A DNA stretch of 42,687 nucleotides from a virus. The position numbers and the translations under genes are program-made. Shown here piece by piece: positions 18,123 to 25,489 of the stretch. The notes beneath the pieces are model-generated. The model had not been told where the DNA came from, made no database searches, and saw nothing but the letters and a program-made list of their open reading frames with translations. Position 1 is the stretch's first letter. Every line of letters begins with the position of its first letter. The DNA is taken from IMG/VR virus record IMGVR_UViG_3300031553_000008, positions 1-42,687 of that record, one strand, 5' to 3'.

Positions 18123-19795
18123 TATTCGCCCCTCCTTCCTGCTTCGGAAGCCCCACCAGCTTCTTCAGGTACTCCAGTAGTCATTTCTCTAGGAACAGAC
18201 TCACGGACTCTGCCACCAGGAGCAGTCTCTCGTTCCTCCTCAATCATTGATTCTACTTTTGCAGCAGCCTTCTCATAAAGTGCAGCTCCGTCTGGGTCTT
18301 TGAGGTCCTTCAGTGTCCGTGCTTCGATTCTGAGTGCTCGAACTAAGTCAACAGCTACCGCTACAGGATGGCGAAGAGCATCATCCTTTTTAGTCTTAGC
18401 TAATTCCCTACGAGGATTCTTAATCTCAGGAAAGAGCATATCCATAGTAGTTTCAGTGGATATTCTAAAATCAGGGTCAACCATTCGAGCTACAGTAGCC
18501 CTCTGAGCAAAGTCACCAGGTATCCTAATTTCAGATGACACCTCAATCTGGTAAGGAATAGATACCTTCGGCAGATTAAAGTCATAAGGACTATAGTTAT
18601 GCTCTTCCATAGGCTTTATCCAGGCATCATTGTCTATATCTTCAATCAGTCCTTTAGCAGCATCGTGATAAGGCTGAAGTATTGTCTTAGCAGCTGATGC
18701 TATTTGACTCATCACATAAGCACTCATAGTTCCTTGTATATTGCCCCAAAGAGCCCAGGGCAAACTTCCTCGCTGAAGCATCTGCTGCATATCGAATTTA
18801 TCAGTTCTCATCTCGACAGGGATAGGAGGAACTGGCAGAGGTGTTATGTTATCTTGAGGTCCACCTCTAAAGATTGCCCCACGCTTGAATAGGTCTTCTG
18901 GTCTGAGGATATCTCCACTTGAAGATTGCTCAAACCAGCGAGCCTGAGCAGTATCTCGAAGTAGCTGCAATCCAAAAGTCCAGTGCTTATTATAGGTCTT
19001 ATACATCGCTTCGTTAGTTGCAAGTGCTCCCTCTCCCATATGAGCTATAGCATCCTTCTTACTACCGATAGCTCCCTCAACATCTGGTAGTCCAGCAACA
19101 GGTGATGTCAGTACTGGTATTGCCTTCATGTTAAGTTCTTGTGATGGAGGCTTCACAAGCTCATTGCCCACTGCAATAGCGTTAGTAACAACGCCATTCT
19201 CATCTAAATACCACAAGTCATTCAGTACTTGCTCACCACTTAGTCCAGCTCTAGGCGCTTTCCATCCCATCCTTGCAGCCTTCATTCTATAGGCAGCTAC
19301 CGACAATGGATAGATGTGAGCAACTTGGACTACACCATCGTCACTAAACTCGGGATATACCTGAGCAGGATTCCAACATTCAGCTATGAGTTCGTCTTGA
19401 GTTGCTAGAGCTAACACTGCAAACCAGCCAAAGGCTAGTATGAAGCGAAGTAGAGTGAAGTAGAATGATTGCTTGCCTCTACGCCTATATGTCCTGTTGA
19501 TAGTAGCCCAGCGAGTTTCAAGAAGGTCTTCAATCTGGGTAGTAGCCATTATATCTGGAGGAGATAAGCCTTCACTAGATATCCTATGGTGCATAGGTTC
19601 GTTTAGTAAGTGGAGACCCAGGTTAAAGAAAGTCCTAGGCTCATTGGTAGCCATGCTTTCCATATCTTCTTCCTTGAGTTCATCCTCTTGAAGCAACAGC
19701 TTATACCAGTCCTTGAACTTATCATTTCTATCCTTCCAGTTAGAAGCAAGCTCGTTACACCTTACTACGAGTTTAGTTGCAGTTAGTTCACCCAT
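18122..19795 (-). CDS. Portal protein
   Basis: This 557-aa protein is encoded directly after the large terminase, with AAGGAGGAAAC before the ATG. Size, order (TerS-TerL-portal) and segments such as FILAFGWFAVLAL, CWNPAQVYPEF (clip or wing-like), GTMSAYVMSQIASAAKTILQ (long central helix) and a polar Glu/Arg-rich C-tail agree with portal proteins, which form the dodecameric DNA channel at the head vertex. No diagnostic short motif exists for the family, so the call rests mainly on synteny and secondary structure. Confidence 0.75.
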   Translation of the reverse strand: MGELTATKLVVRCNELASNWKDRNDKFKDWYKLLLQEDELKEEDMESMATNEPRTFFNLGLHLLNEPMHHRISSEGLSPPDIMATTQIEDLLETRWATINRTYRRRGKQSFYFTLLRFILAFGWFAVLALATQDELIAECWNPAQVYPEFSDDGVVQVAHIYPLSVAAYRMKAARMGWKAPRAGLSGEQVLNDLWYLDENGVVTNAIAVGNELVKPPSQELNMKAIPVLTSPVAGLPDVEGAIGSKKDAIAHMGEGALATNEAMYKTYNKHWTFGLQLLRDTAQARWFEQSSSGDILRPEDLFKRGAIFRGGPQDNITPLPVPPIPVEMRTDKFDMQQMLQRGSLPWALWGNIQGTMSAYVMSQIASAAKTILQPYHDAAKGLIEDIDNDAWIKPMEEHNYSPYDFNLPKVSIPYQIEVSSEIRIPGDFAQRATVARMVDPDFRISTETTMDMLFPEIKNPRRELAKTKKDDALRHPVAVAVDLVRALRIEARTLKDLKDPDGAALYEKAAAKVESMIEEERETAPGGRVRESVPREMTTGVPEEAGGASEAGRRGE

Positions 19796-19804
19796 GTTTC
19801 CTCC

Positions 19805-21391
19805 TTACCAAGTCTTCCATCCGCTAGTGCCCACAAAGCCTATCTTACCTCTATAATCATCTCTACAGACTATAGCTAAGGCAGCAGCATCGTGATAGTC
19901 GTCAGCTCCAACTGAGATAGGTCTTTCATTATACCACCTGATGTTGCCCATTTGAGTTAGTAAGTTCCTATCATGAGTAGTGATATAAGGCAATAGTCTA
20001 GCAAATTCCTTAATCATATAAGGTTTAGTTCTAGGAGTAGTCAGCCACCCTACCATGCTTTGAGTTCTGCCAGAGACAATATCCTTTCTATAGTACTTGT
20101 TAGCGTAGCCCTTGAGTAGGGCTATTAGCTCCAGTCCTTGAGAGTTAGCTTCAGGGCAGATTTTAGCATTGTTGTAGTACTTAGCCAGCTCAACCACTGC
20201 ATCCCTAAGTTGCTCGTCAGTGAGATACCCACCTAGAGTCGCACAGTGGAGTCCGTGAGTCTTACCATCCTCTTCCCAGAAGTGCCATACTTCAGCTACT
20301 GACTGAGATTCTTTACCTACGCCAGGGTCTACTCCCACGAAATACTTCTTGCCTTCCTCTGAAGGATACCAGATATCAGCTCCAACAATTCTATTCACAG
20401 GAGGCTTTACCTCCTTCATCATGCTCTTAACCAGAATCCCATCATATACCATGTCTCCTGCAGTGAGGAAGCAGCTCTCATCATCTTCAGGATATTCCTG
20501 AGCAAAGAGTTTTCTAGTCTCACCAGTGAGAAGCAGCTGTTCCATCTCAACCTTTTTGTATCTCCTCCACCTCACCTGGTCCTCAGTTATGTTTAGACTG
20601 TGAACAAGTGCTTCCTCCTCTGCTGTATAGGATAAGTCTAACTTATCATTAGCAAGTGCAGCTGGATGATTCCTTGGTAGTCTATACTCAGGGTGCATAG
20701 TCCAAGGATAGAAGTGAGCTGTGAATGTAGCACCACCAGAAGATTTCATGTCTCTAGCTACTTTGTATAAGTAGCAGTGAGCATTCTCAGCTCCGTTAGC
20801 TGTAGAGCCAATCTTAACATTGCCGTAAGGTATAGCTGGAACTCGCTGAAGGATAGGGACAGTTATCCTTTCTATAGAACCAGCATCCCAGAAGGCATAC
20901 TCATCCATGAGCAGGTTGTGGATAGCCTCACCTCTACCAAAAGTATATGCTCGAGCTGAGCCGATGTAGAAGCTACTGTTAATATCAGGAAAGGTCTTCT
21001 CATAGGCAGAAGCGTGGTGCATCTGAGGTATGGAAGGAATTGCCTCATTGAGACGGTCATAGAAGAACTGAGCCTTTCGAAGTAGCCGTTGAGTTATAAA
21101 CTCCTCATAGCTGATAATCACTGACACAGTTCCAGGATTGAAGATAGTGTCGAGTAGATAATCTCCTATTACAGCTGAAGTAAATCCGACCTGAGCAGGC
21201 TTTACATAGATGTCCATACCTGTCTCAGTCGTGATAACGTCATTCTGGATAGGATTGAGTCTGACTGGGACTAGCTGTCTCCGCTTATCCTCAATCCACA
21301 GGAACTGCTCTATCCTACGCTTCTTGTTGTGGAGCAGCTCATCAAGAGGTATGTCGGTTGGGAGATACAAGCCTGTGTCAGTCTGAACCAA
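19805..21391 (-). CDS. terL: Terminase large subunit
   Basis: This 528-aa packaging ATPase and nuclease starts at a TTG behind AAGGA. The ATPase centre has a variant Walker A, VKPAQVGFTS at residues 63-72 (K64, Q67, G69; the KxRQxGxS type), and Walker B LLMDE at 160-164. The RNase H-like nuclease has VGVDPG with D355, PEAN with E414 and ADDYHDA with D497, D498 and D501. The full set of catalytic acids is present, so it should be active. It docks on the portal, pumps DNA into the head and cuts the concatemer. If the genome is a permuted circle, cutting is likely headful. Confidence 0.93.
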   Translation of the reverse strand: MVQTDTGLYLPTDIPLDELLHNKKRRIEQFLWIEDKRRQLVPVRLNPIQNDVITTETGMDIYVKPAQVGFTSAVIGDYLLDTIFNPGTVSVIISYEEFITQRLLRKAQFFYDRLNEAIPSIPQMHHASAYEKTFPDINSSFYIGSARAYTFGRGEAIHNLLMDEYAFWDAGSIERITVPILQRVPAIPYGNVKIGSTANGAENAHCYLYKVARDMKSSGGATFTAHFYPWTMHPEYRLPRNHPAALANDKLDLSYTAEEEALVHSLNITEDQVRWRRYKKVEMEQLLLTGETRKLFAQEYPEDDESCFLTAGDMVYDGILVKSMMKEVKPPVNRIVGADIWYPSEEGKKYFVGVDPGVGKESQSVAEVWHFWEEDGKTHGLHCATLGGYLTDEQLRDAVVELAKYYNNAKICPEANSQGLELIALLKGYANKYYRKDIVSGRTQSMVGWLTTPRTKPYMIKEFARLLPYITTHDRNLLTQMGNIRWYNERPISVGADDYHDAAALAIVCRDDYRGKIGFVGTSGWKTW

Positions 21392-21406
21392 AGTTATATC
21401 CTTAGA

Positions 21407-21613
21407 TTATTTCTTTATAATCTTGAGCAAACTACGCTGTGTTGCATATCTATGTGCAATCTTTCTCCCAGTCCTTGCAGTTCCAGGAGACAAGGTTGTG
21501 AGAACCTTTCTTACTCCCATCTTAGCATAAGCTCTACGACCTCTTGAAGTTAGCTTCTTTGCTACCCTTATTGGGCGAGTTGTTCTTACTGCCCACCTTC
21601 TAAATCCAGCCAT
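21407..21613 (-). CDS. Very basic 68-aa protein between terminase genes
   Basis: About a third of the residues are Lys or Arg (RRWAVRTTRPIRVAKK, KIIKK at the end), with almost no acidic residues. A GGAGG site precedes the ATG at 21613. It lies between terminase small and large subunit genes, a position that often holds small packaging or HNH genes, but no HNH or zinc motif is present. Binding DNA, or neutralising its charge during packaging, is plausible. The function is not known. Confidence 0.6.
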   Translation of the reverse strand: MAGFRRWAVRTTRPIRVAKKLTSRGRRAYAKMGVRKVLTTLSPGTARTGRKIAHRYATQRSLLKIIKK

Positions 21614-21675
21614 TACTTTATCCTCCTTCTCTGCCCACGAGTAGTAGCAGCCTGCTTTATGCCAACTCTACTCAC
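21613..21675 (-). CDS. Possible 20-aa basic peptide
   Basis: GTG at 21675 opens a 20-codon frame encoding MSRVGIKQAATTRGQRRRIK, and its stop overlaps the next ATG as TAATG. The product is basic like its neighbour. No Shine-Dalgarno site precedes it, and it lies in the junction between TerS and the basic protein, so it may be chance. Confidence 0.25.
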   Translation of the reverse strand: MSRVGIKQAATTRGQRRRIK

Positions 21676-22234
21676 TTGGGCTTTGTTGATATTCCGCAGA
21701 CTCGATGTCGTCTTCCTTCTGCTCCTTGCTTGCCTCAAGCTTCACCTCCTCTCGGGTGCGACTTATTGATATGATAAACTTAGTGAAATCTAGTGGCTGC
21801 CCAGTCCCATCACCTATCATGCCTTTGAGGGATTCTAACTGTTGTGGAGTATAATGACCTCTAGCTTTGAGTAGATACTGGTGCTCCTGAACTGGCAGAG
21901 GTCCTTTCATGCTATTCATTATGATATTATAGTCCTTCTCCAGAATGAGTCTGTAGTTACGAAGGAACTCCATACTGGCATATTCTAGACCCAGCCGCTT
22001 TCTAAGCTCGGGGAGTTGCTGCTCCATGCTAGCAAATGTAGGGTCTCCTTCACGCCAGCGGACTATTGTTCTCTGGTTAACTCCTATAAGACTAGCTGCC
22101 TCTCTGATGGTAAAGCCACTAGCTCTATAGCCAATGTATTTAGACTTCTTGCTGTCCCAGTTCTGCTCAACTATAGACTTAACGATATCTTCAGGACTGT
22201 CAGGCTGTATGGCAGGTTTATTATCCACGCCCAT
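21668..22234 (-). CDS. terS: Terminase small subunit
   Basis: The 188-aa product has an N-terminal helix-turn-helix at about residues 41-62 (FTIREAASLIGVNQRTIVRW), a helical oligomerisation middle and a charged C-terminus. This is the usual plan of small terminases of the phBC6A51 type that recognise phage DNA and load TerL. It is first in the late operon. The ATG begins six bases after the -10 box, so the mRNA probably starts on the start codon itself; no Shine-Dalgarno site is possible. Confidence 0.82.
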   Translation of the reverse strand: MGVDNKPAIQPDSPEDIVKSIVEQNWDSKKSKYIGYRASGFTIREAASLIGVNQRTIVRWREGDPTFASMEQQLPELRKRLGLEYASMEFLRNYRLILEKDYNIIMNSMKGPLPVQEHQYLLKARGHYTPQQLESLKGMIGDGTGQPLDFTKFIISISRTREEVKLEASKEQKEDDIESAEYQQSPSE

Positions 22235-22240
22235 AGTTAC

Positions 22241-22269
22241 ATTGTATCACGTTCCAGAGCTGATGTCAA
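22241..22269 (-). promoter_or_regulatory. Late promoter, leaderless type
   Basis: TTGACA (22269-22264), 17-base spacer and TACAAT (22246-22241) are read on the minus strand. Only six bases separate the -10 box from the ATG of the small terminase, which places the expected transcription start on or next to that A. It is divergent from the early promoter 50 bases away, so one regulator could control both. Confidence 0.85.
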
Positions 22270-22289
22270 TATATATAAATAATTAAACC

Positions 22290-22305
22290 ATAATATATAT
22301 ATTAT
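22290..22305. promoter_or_regulatory. 16-bp AT palindrome between divergent promoters
   Basis: ATAATATATATATTAT is self-complementary and lies between the -35 boxes of the late and early promoters. Its 14-bp core TAATATATATATTA recurs exactly at 31941-31954, upstream of another promoter. It could be an operator or a melting site. AT-rich simple sequence makes chance recurrence possible. Confidence 0.35.
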
Positions 22306-22321
22306 CATTTATATCTTTATA

Positions 22322-22350
22322 TTGACATTATATTACTTATATGTTATACT
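22322..22350 (+). promoter_or_regulatory. Early promoter
   Basis: TTGACA at 22322-22327, a 17-base spacer and TATACT at 22345-22350. Transcription should start near 22357, leaving a leader of about 23 bases with an AAGAGGTG ribosome site before the YopX-like gene. It drives the long plus-strand early operon. Confidence 0.85.
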
Positions 22351-22379
22351 AGGGTATAGGGTGAAAAAAAGAGGTGATT

Positions 22380-22763
22380 ATGGAGATAAAGATTAGAGGC
22401 TGGAATAAGAAGGTTAAGAGGATGTTCTACTTTGACGAGCTGTGGATATGCAGTGAATATGACTCTCTAGCACTTGGTTACAGTGGAGGACAGAATGAGT
22501 ACAGGCTACACGCTGGTAGAAGTGGCTTGCCCAGTGATGATTTAAGCACATGGGAGTTTATGCTATTCTCAACAGAAAAAGACTGCAAGGGGAAGGATAT
22601 TTATGGTGAAGATATAGTCAAGCATCATCGTGGAGTTGACGTAGTGCATTGGGAAACAGATGGGTGGAGAGTAGGTAATTGGGAACCTAGTTACTTAGGT
22701 GACTTCGACTGTGAAGTCGTAGGCAATATCTGCGGACTTCCAGCAAAACTTAAGCTGATATAA
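22380..22763 (+). CDS. YopX-like protein
   Basis: The 127-aa product is a clear member of the YopX family of phage proteins. It starts MEIKIRGWNKKVKRMFYFDE, then has CKGKDIYGEDIVKH (the family's GK.IYEGDIV), VVHWETDGWRV and a C-terminal CEVVGNICG. The family forms a beta-barrel-like fold of unknown function and is common in phage early regions. I chose the ATG at 22380 over a GTG at 22374, because GAGGTG is part of the ribosome site. It is the first gene of the early operon. Confidence 0.88.
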   Translation: MEIKIRGWNKKVKRMFYFDELWICSEYDSLALGYSGGQNEYRLHAGRSGLPSDDLSTWEFMLFSTEKDCKGKDIYGEDIVKHHRGVDVVHWETDGWRVGNWEPSYLGDFDCEVVGNICGLPAKLKLI

Positions 22764-23203
22764 TGAATGTTAGTATAGTTCACTGCAGACGTAAGTGTAA
22801 ATGTGCTTATTGCCCTGAGGAGATTACTGTTGGTCAGCCTATGGTAGTAGGAATAATCACCTATGGATTGAGCAAGAACTATAAGACCAAATGGAAGAAG
22901 GTCCTTCACTGGCATCCTAAGTGCTGGTTAGAGCAAGGACTAGCTAGGCTAGAAAGAGAGCCGTATATTAGCAATAAGCCTGGGAGACCGAAGCGAGACC
23001 TAGACCCAGTAACCAAACAACTGAGGTTATCTGCTTTGATGAGAAGAGCTTCCATAATTCAGAGGATAAGAAAGCTCACAGAGTCAGGCAACATGGACCT
23101 AAAGACCATTGATAAGATAGTTCACTTAGGAGAAATGCTAGACAAGATTAAGGAAGAGATGGTCAATCTTGGAGGAGTACCAAGCAAATGGCTAAAAGAT
23201 TAG
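22763..23203 (+). CDS. Zinc-binding protein (PARP-finger-like)
   Basis: The 146-aa product has an N-terminal metal site formed by C12, C14 and C17, followed after about 30 residues by H49, H51 and C54 (LHWHPKCW). This spacing resembles PARP-type or treble-clef fingers that grip DNA ends. The rest is a basic linker (NKPGRPKRDL, AT-hook-like GRP core) and a helical tail. Its start overlaps the previous stop by one base. DNA binding is likely; a specific role is unknown. Confidence 0.6.
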   Translation: MNVSIVHCRRKCKCAYCPEEITVGQPMVVGIITYGLSKNYKTKWKKVLHWHPKCWLEQGLARLEREPYISNKPGRPKRDLDPVTKQLRLSALMRRASIIQRIRKLTESGNMDLKTIDKIVHLGEMLDKIKEEMVNLGGVPSKWLKD

Positions 23204-23568
23204 AGCACTGGCAGTGTAGAAAGTCTCCTACTGGAGCTCACCACTGGATACATAAGGTAGGAGATGAGCTGTGGAAGTGTAAGTATTGTAGAAAGTCTAG
23301 ATGGTTTCCTTTATCATATCCCGATGCTATAGCTGCTGGCAAGCTGAGGGAGAAGTATGGCAGAGAGATAATGCAGATGATTATGAGTATGGCTGAAGGG
23401 AGAAAGGCTGCCACTAGAATAGTGTTGGGTAAGACAGAAAGTGGCAGTCTGCCCACAATCAACGAGGATGAGCTTAGGTCTTTTGTAAAGCAAGCTGCTG
23501 TAATAACTGAAAAGGAGGTGGCTAAACTGTTAGGAAGAGGAAGAGGGAGACAGAGAGAGAATAATTGA
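23188..23568 (+). CDS. Zinc-ribbon early protein
   Basis: In this 126-aa protein, C10, H18 or H19 and the CKYC pair (C31, C34) form a probable single zinc ribbon, with the sequence HHWIHKVGDELWKCKYC. The C-terminal half is helical and basic, ending GRGRGRQRENN. It overlaps the upstream gene by 16 bases. Such minimal ribbons followed by a helix are frequent in early phage genes and are thought to bind nucleic acid or host proteins. No specific function can be assigned. Confidence 0.55.
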   Translation: MAKRLEHWQCRKSPTGAHHWIHKVGDELWKCKYCRKSRWFPLSYPDAIAAGKLREKYGREIMQMIMSMAEGRKAATRIVLGKTESGSLPTINEDELRSFVKQAAVITEKEVAKLLGRGRGRQRENN

Positions 23569-23605
23569 TATATACTACATGATTCAAATAGGAAGGAGGT
23601 GACTA

Positions 23606-23699
23606 ATGCACTATTGGTGGGGGATACTGGATAGGATGGGAAGCAGCAATAACTGCTGGATTCTTGATTGGTTGGCTATTCGCTAGGCGGAAGAAGTAA
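23606..23699 (+). pseudogene. Frame-disrupted small membrane protein
   Basis: A perfect GGAGG sits six bases before ATG 23606. The ATG frame stops after 26 codons, whereas the neighbouring frame encodes a textbook hydrophobic span (AAITAGFLIGWLFA) ending in RRKK at a stop just before the next gene. Removing one G from the GGGGG run near 23618-23622 fuses the start to that span, giving a 30-aa membrane protein. Either a homopolymer error, a real frameshift mutation or +1 frameshifting is involved. Confidence 0.5.
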
Positions 23700-23701
23700 T
23701 C

Positions 23702-23959
23702 ATGGAGATTATAGACGCTAGGTGGACTCCAGTTGTGAATATGCTCCTACTCGAGTGCATCTGCGGAAGGAGGTTTGAGCACCCTGCAAACAGGACATGG
23801 GCTAGGTGTACTTGCGGGAGAAGCTGGAACATTCTAAAACTCAAGCAGTTTTCCAAAATGAAGAATTTGCGACAGAGAGGGACTAATGGATTTAGAGAGC
23901 TTTATCTTCGGAATGATAGGAGGAATGGTGCTTGTCATTATTATCATCCTGGCTACTAA
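23702..23959 (+). CDS. Zinc-ribbon protein
   Basis: The N-terminal 55 residues of this 85-aa frame contain two Cys pairs, C19/C21 (ECICGRRF) and C36/C38 (RCTCGRSW), which make a compact zinc ribbon. The last 27 residues overlap the next gene in another frame and look less protein-like, so the functional part is probably the N-terminus. Ribosome site weak (GGAAG). Probably binds nucleic acid; otherwise unknown. Confidence 0.5.
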   Translation: MEIIDARWTPVVNMLLLECICGRRFEHPANRTWARCTCGRSWNILKLKQFSKMKNLRQRGTNGFRELYLRNDRRNGACHYYHPGY

Positions 23960-24007
23960 GCCTGGTAGTGATAAGTAGCAGTTCTGTTAAACAAGAATTT
24001 GCGACAG
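23861..24007 (+). repeat. Direct repeat of a translation-initiation-like segment
   Basis: AAGAATTTGCGACAG occurs at 23861-23875 and again at 23993-24007. Both copies are followed by GGGA and ACTAA. They flank the 30-aa membrane protein gene, so this small gene may have arrived, or been copied, together with one repeat. Confidence 0.5.
23886..23978 (+). CDS. 30-aa single-span membrane protein
   Basis: The frame begins at ATG 23886 behind AGAGGG and encodes MDLESFIFGMIGGMVLVIII and a short tail ending TKPGSDK. Residues 7-23 form one hydrophobic helix, with a negative N-terminus and a positive C-terminal side. It overlaps the end of the zinc-ribbon frame. Tiny membrane proteins recur through this early operon. 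Possible roles are host membrane modification or exclusion of other phages; none can be shown. Confidence 0.6.
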   Translation: MDLESFIFGMIGGMVLVIIIILATKPGSDK

Positions 24008-24154
24008 GGAGACTAAAAAGATGGCGTGGGTATTAAGCAGAAGATACCGTAGCCCCAAGGACGGTTAGTTCCTATGCGATGTGCTGGTGCGAAGTTCACA
24101 CTCTACCATTACCGCCACCGATGGGAAAGTTAGTCCCAGCTAACACATTGTGGG

Positions 24155-24187
24155 CAAAAGAAAACGGGGATGGGCAACTCATCCCCG
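24155..24187 (-). terminator. Intrinsic terminator of the cargo gene
   Basis: On the minus strand an 8-bp perfect stem CGGGGATG/CATCCCCG (24187-24180 with 24172-24165) with a 7-base loop is followed by TTTTCTTTT. This is a strong Rho-independent terminator for the gene at 24216-24779 and would protect the opposing early operon from antisense transcription. Confidence 0.85.
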
Positions 24188-24215
24188 ATATTCTTATGCG
24201 ACTGACGCTCAGGAT

Positions 24216-24779
24216 TTACACAAGCCCCGCTCGTTTGCGGAGTCCCTTGAGAACTGCATATCGGAAGTTCTTGTCGGTATTGCCGTCATAGGCACTCTGC
24301 CATGTGTCGTCTGCGAACTTCCCACCAAGATATTCGCTTCCGACCTTCTCATCCCCAAATTGTGTTAGAAGTTCCTTTACGCCTGCCAATCCAGTTCGCA
24401 CATACGAACCACCACCGCCACCACCTGACTTGACCGCCTTCATGGAGATCTTACATTGTGTGAGTTTATCGCATGGGATATGCTTAAACGCCACTCCTGC
24501 ATTCTCAAAGCCGACCAGTTCTGTGATTTCCTTCATGTAGCCGTCTGCGACCTGTGTCAAGGCTTCCATCACCTGACTGTTCAGTGCGACAATCTTGTCC
24601 TTGTTAGCCTCGGCTAACTCTCGCTCCTTCGCCCGCTCGGAGTCAGCAATTTGCTTAGCCAGTTGGATGACTGCCCGCATATCGCCTGCGACCATCGCAC
24701 TCTGCAGTCGGTCAGTCAACGACCCTTTAGGTTTGTCGTCTGCGACTGTCCCTTCCGCCACCTGTTTTTCTTTACCCAT
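24216..24779 (-). CDS. Moron-like cargo gene, unknown function
   Basis: This 187-aa protein is encoded against the direction of the surrounding early operon, with its own consensus promoter, leader, GGAGGG ribosome site and terminator. Residues 1-90 are polar and helical (AKQIADSERAKERELAEANK), probably a coiled coil. Residues 103-118 contain two Cys (IPCDKLTQCK), residues 119-124 are six Gly, and the C-terminal domain has many aromatic and Gly residues (SEYLGGKFADDTWQSAYDG). Its GC content is visibly higher than that of its neighbours, which suggests transfer. I do not recognise the family. Host modification or superinfection exclusion are typical moron roles. Confidence 0.75.
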   Translation of the reverse strand: MGKEKQVAEGTVADDKPKGSLTDRLQSAMVAGDMRAVIQLAKQIADSERAKERELAEANKDKIVALNSQVMEALTQVADGYMKEITELVGFENAGVAFKHIPCDKLTQCKISMKAVKSGGGGGGSYVRTGLAGVKELLTQFGDEKVGSEYLGGKFADDTWQSAYDGNTDKNFRYAVLKGLRKRAGLV

Positions 24780-24796
24780 AGTTAGTCCCTCCTAAC

Positions 24797-24843
24797 TGAA
24801 TGTGTTTGATTTGCTCGGAGTTGCCATCCAAAGCCCACATTCA
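24797..24843 (-). promoter_or_regulatory. Leader hairpin of cargo gene
   Basis: TGAATGTG (24797-24804) and CACATTCA (24836-24843) are perfect inverted repeats enclosing 31 bases, within the roughly 70-base leader of the minus-strand gene and upstream of its ribosome site. It could shape translation or mRNA stability. Confidence 0.4.
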
Positions 24844-24856
24844 ATTTCATGTATAC

Positions 24857-24885
24857 ATTCTAACAGAAGCCATAAAATTTGTCAA
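24857..24885 (-). promoter_or_regulatory. Promoter of cargo gene
   Basis: TTGACA (24885-24880), 17-base spacer and TAGAAT (24862-24857) on the minus strand, with a T-rich stretch upstream. Predicted start near 24850. It is independent of the phage early and late programme and uses the host polymerase. Confidence 0.85.
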
Positions 24886-24978
24886 GCCCCTGAGGTCATT
24901 TTATGGTGATTTTATGCGCTTTTTCGGACATTTTAGGTTATGTCAAGTTGCCCTATATGTTGGTGGTGAGCATATCGG

Positions 24979-25152
24979 ATGCGGTGGCTTGATGCTATCA
25001 ACCTGCCCGAAGTTACAGCCACTTCATCCCAGCTGAAAGATACACGATGGTTCAGGCAAACTCCAGCAGCTATAGCACTCGGGTTGTGGGAGTGGAGTAA
25101 TGGAGGATACCACACCACTGATGGCTCGCTTGTTACTCGGATGTTGACATAA
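24979..25152 (+). CDS. Possible 57-aa protein in the 434-bp gap
   Basis: The stretch 24780-25213 holds the cargo promoter, its leader and the next early promoter. In its middle, ATG 24979 opens a 57-codon frame encoding MRWLDAINLPEVTATSSQLK, then TRWFRQTPAAIALGLWEWSN, and ending RMLT. It has natural-looking, Trp-rich composition, but only a weak GGTGAG ribosome site and no recognisable promoter. Its end overlaps the -35 box at 25144. Treat as tentative. Confidence 0.35.
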   Translation: MRWLDAINLPEVTATSSQLKDTRWFRQTPAAIALGLWEWSNGGYHTTDGSLVTRMLT

Positions 25153-25172
25153 TCAACCTTTTGTGGTAGAAT
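25144..25172 (+). promoter_or_regulatory. Second early promoter
   Basis: TTGACA (25144-25149), 17-base spacer and TAGAAT (25167-25172). It restarts plus-strand transcription downstream of the cargo unit and so restores the early operon interrupted by it. The -10 hexamer TAGAAT is identical to that of the cargo promoter. Confidence 0.85.
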
Positions 25173-25213
25173 TATATCATAGGGTGAAAAATAAACGATG
25201 GAGGTGAGCAAGA

Positions 25214-25489
25214 GTGAAATGGGGAGAGCAAGTGAGAAAGATACATGATGCTCAGCAGAAGACATCAGTCCACACTGAGATGGACGACAAGGGAAACATC
25301 AGGATTGTTGCTCATGGGAAGGCAGGGGAGTGGGTAACCTACGAAGGTATCGCCACACTGAAGACAGACACAGAACTTCTTATAGCAGTAACAGATTACT
25401 TCAGTGGCGACCTTGAGGGTGAGGTTGTGTATAGAGTAGTCCCAGCAGGATTTACCACTGAAGAGTTAAGGAGGCTATATAGTGGCTGA
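25214..25489 (+). CDS. Hypothetical early protein
   Basis: This 91-aa protein starts at GTG 25214, seven bases after GGAGGTG; the nearby ATG is out of frame. It is a mixed alpha-beta protein with the stretches GNIRIVAHGKAGEWVTYEG and YFSGDLEGEVVYRVVPAGFT and a short helical end. First gene behind the second early promoter. No family recognised. Confidence 0.6.
   Translation: MKWGEQVRKIHDAQQKTSVHTEMDDKGNIRIVAHGKAGEWVTYEGIATLKTDTELLIAVTDYFSGDLEGEVVYRVVPAGFTTEELRRLYSG

Noticed and set aside
22290-22305. Palindrome as an intrinsic terminator
   Set aside because: It is purely AT, lies between divergent promoters and would form a very weak hairpin.
24079-24291. Plus-strand frame of 70 aa overlapping the terminator of the cargo gene
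   Set aside because: It crosses a strong minus-strand terminator and the cargo gene, has no good ribosome site and has Pro/Leu-rich shadow composition.
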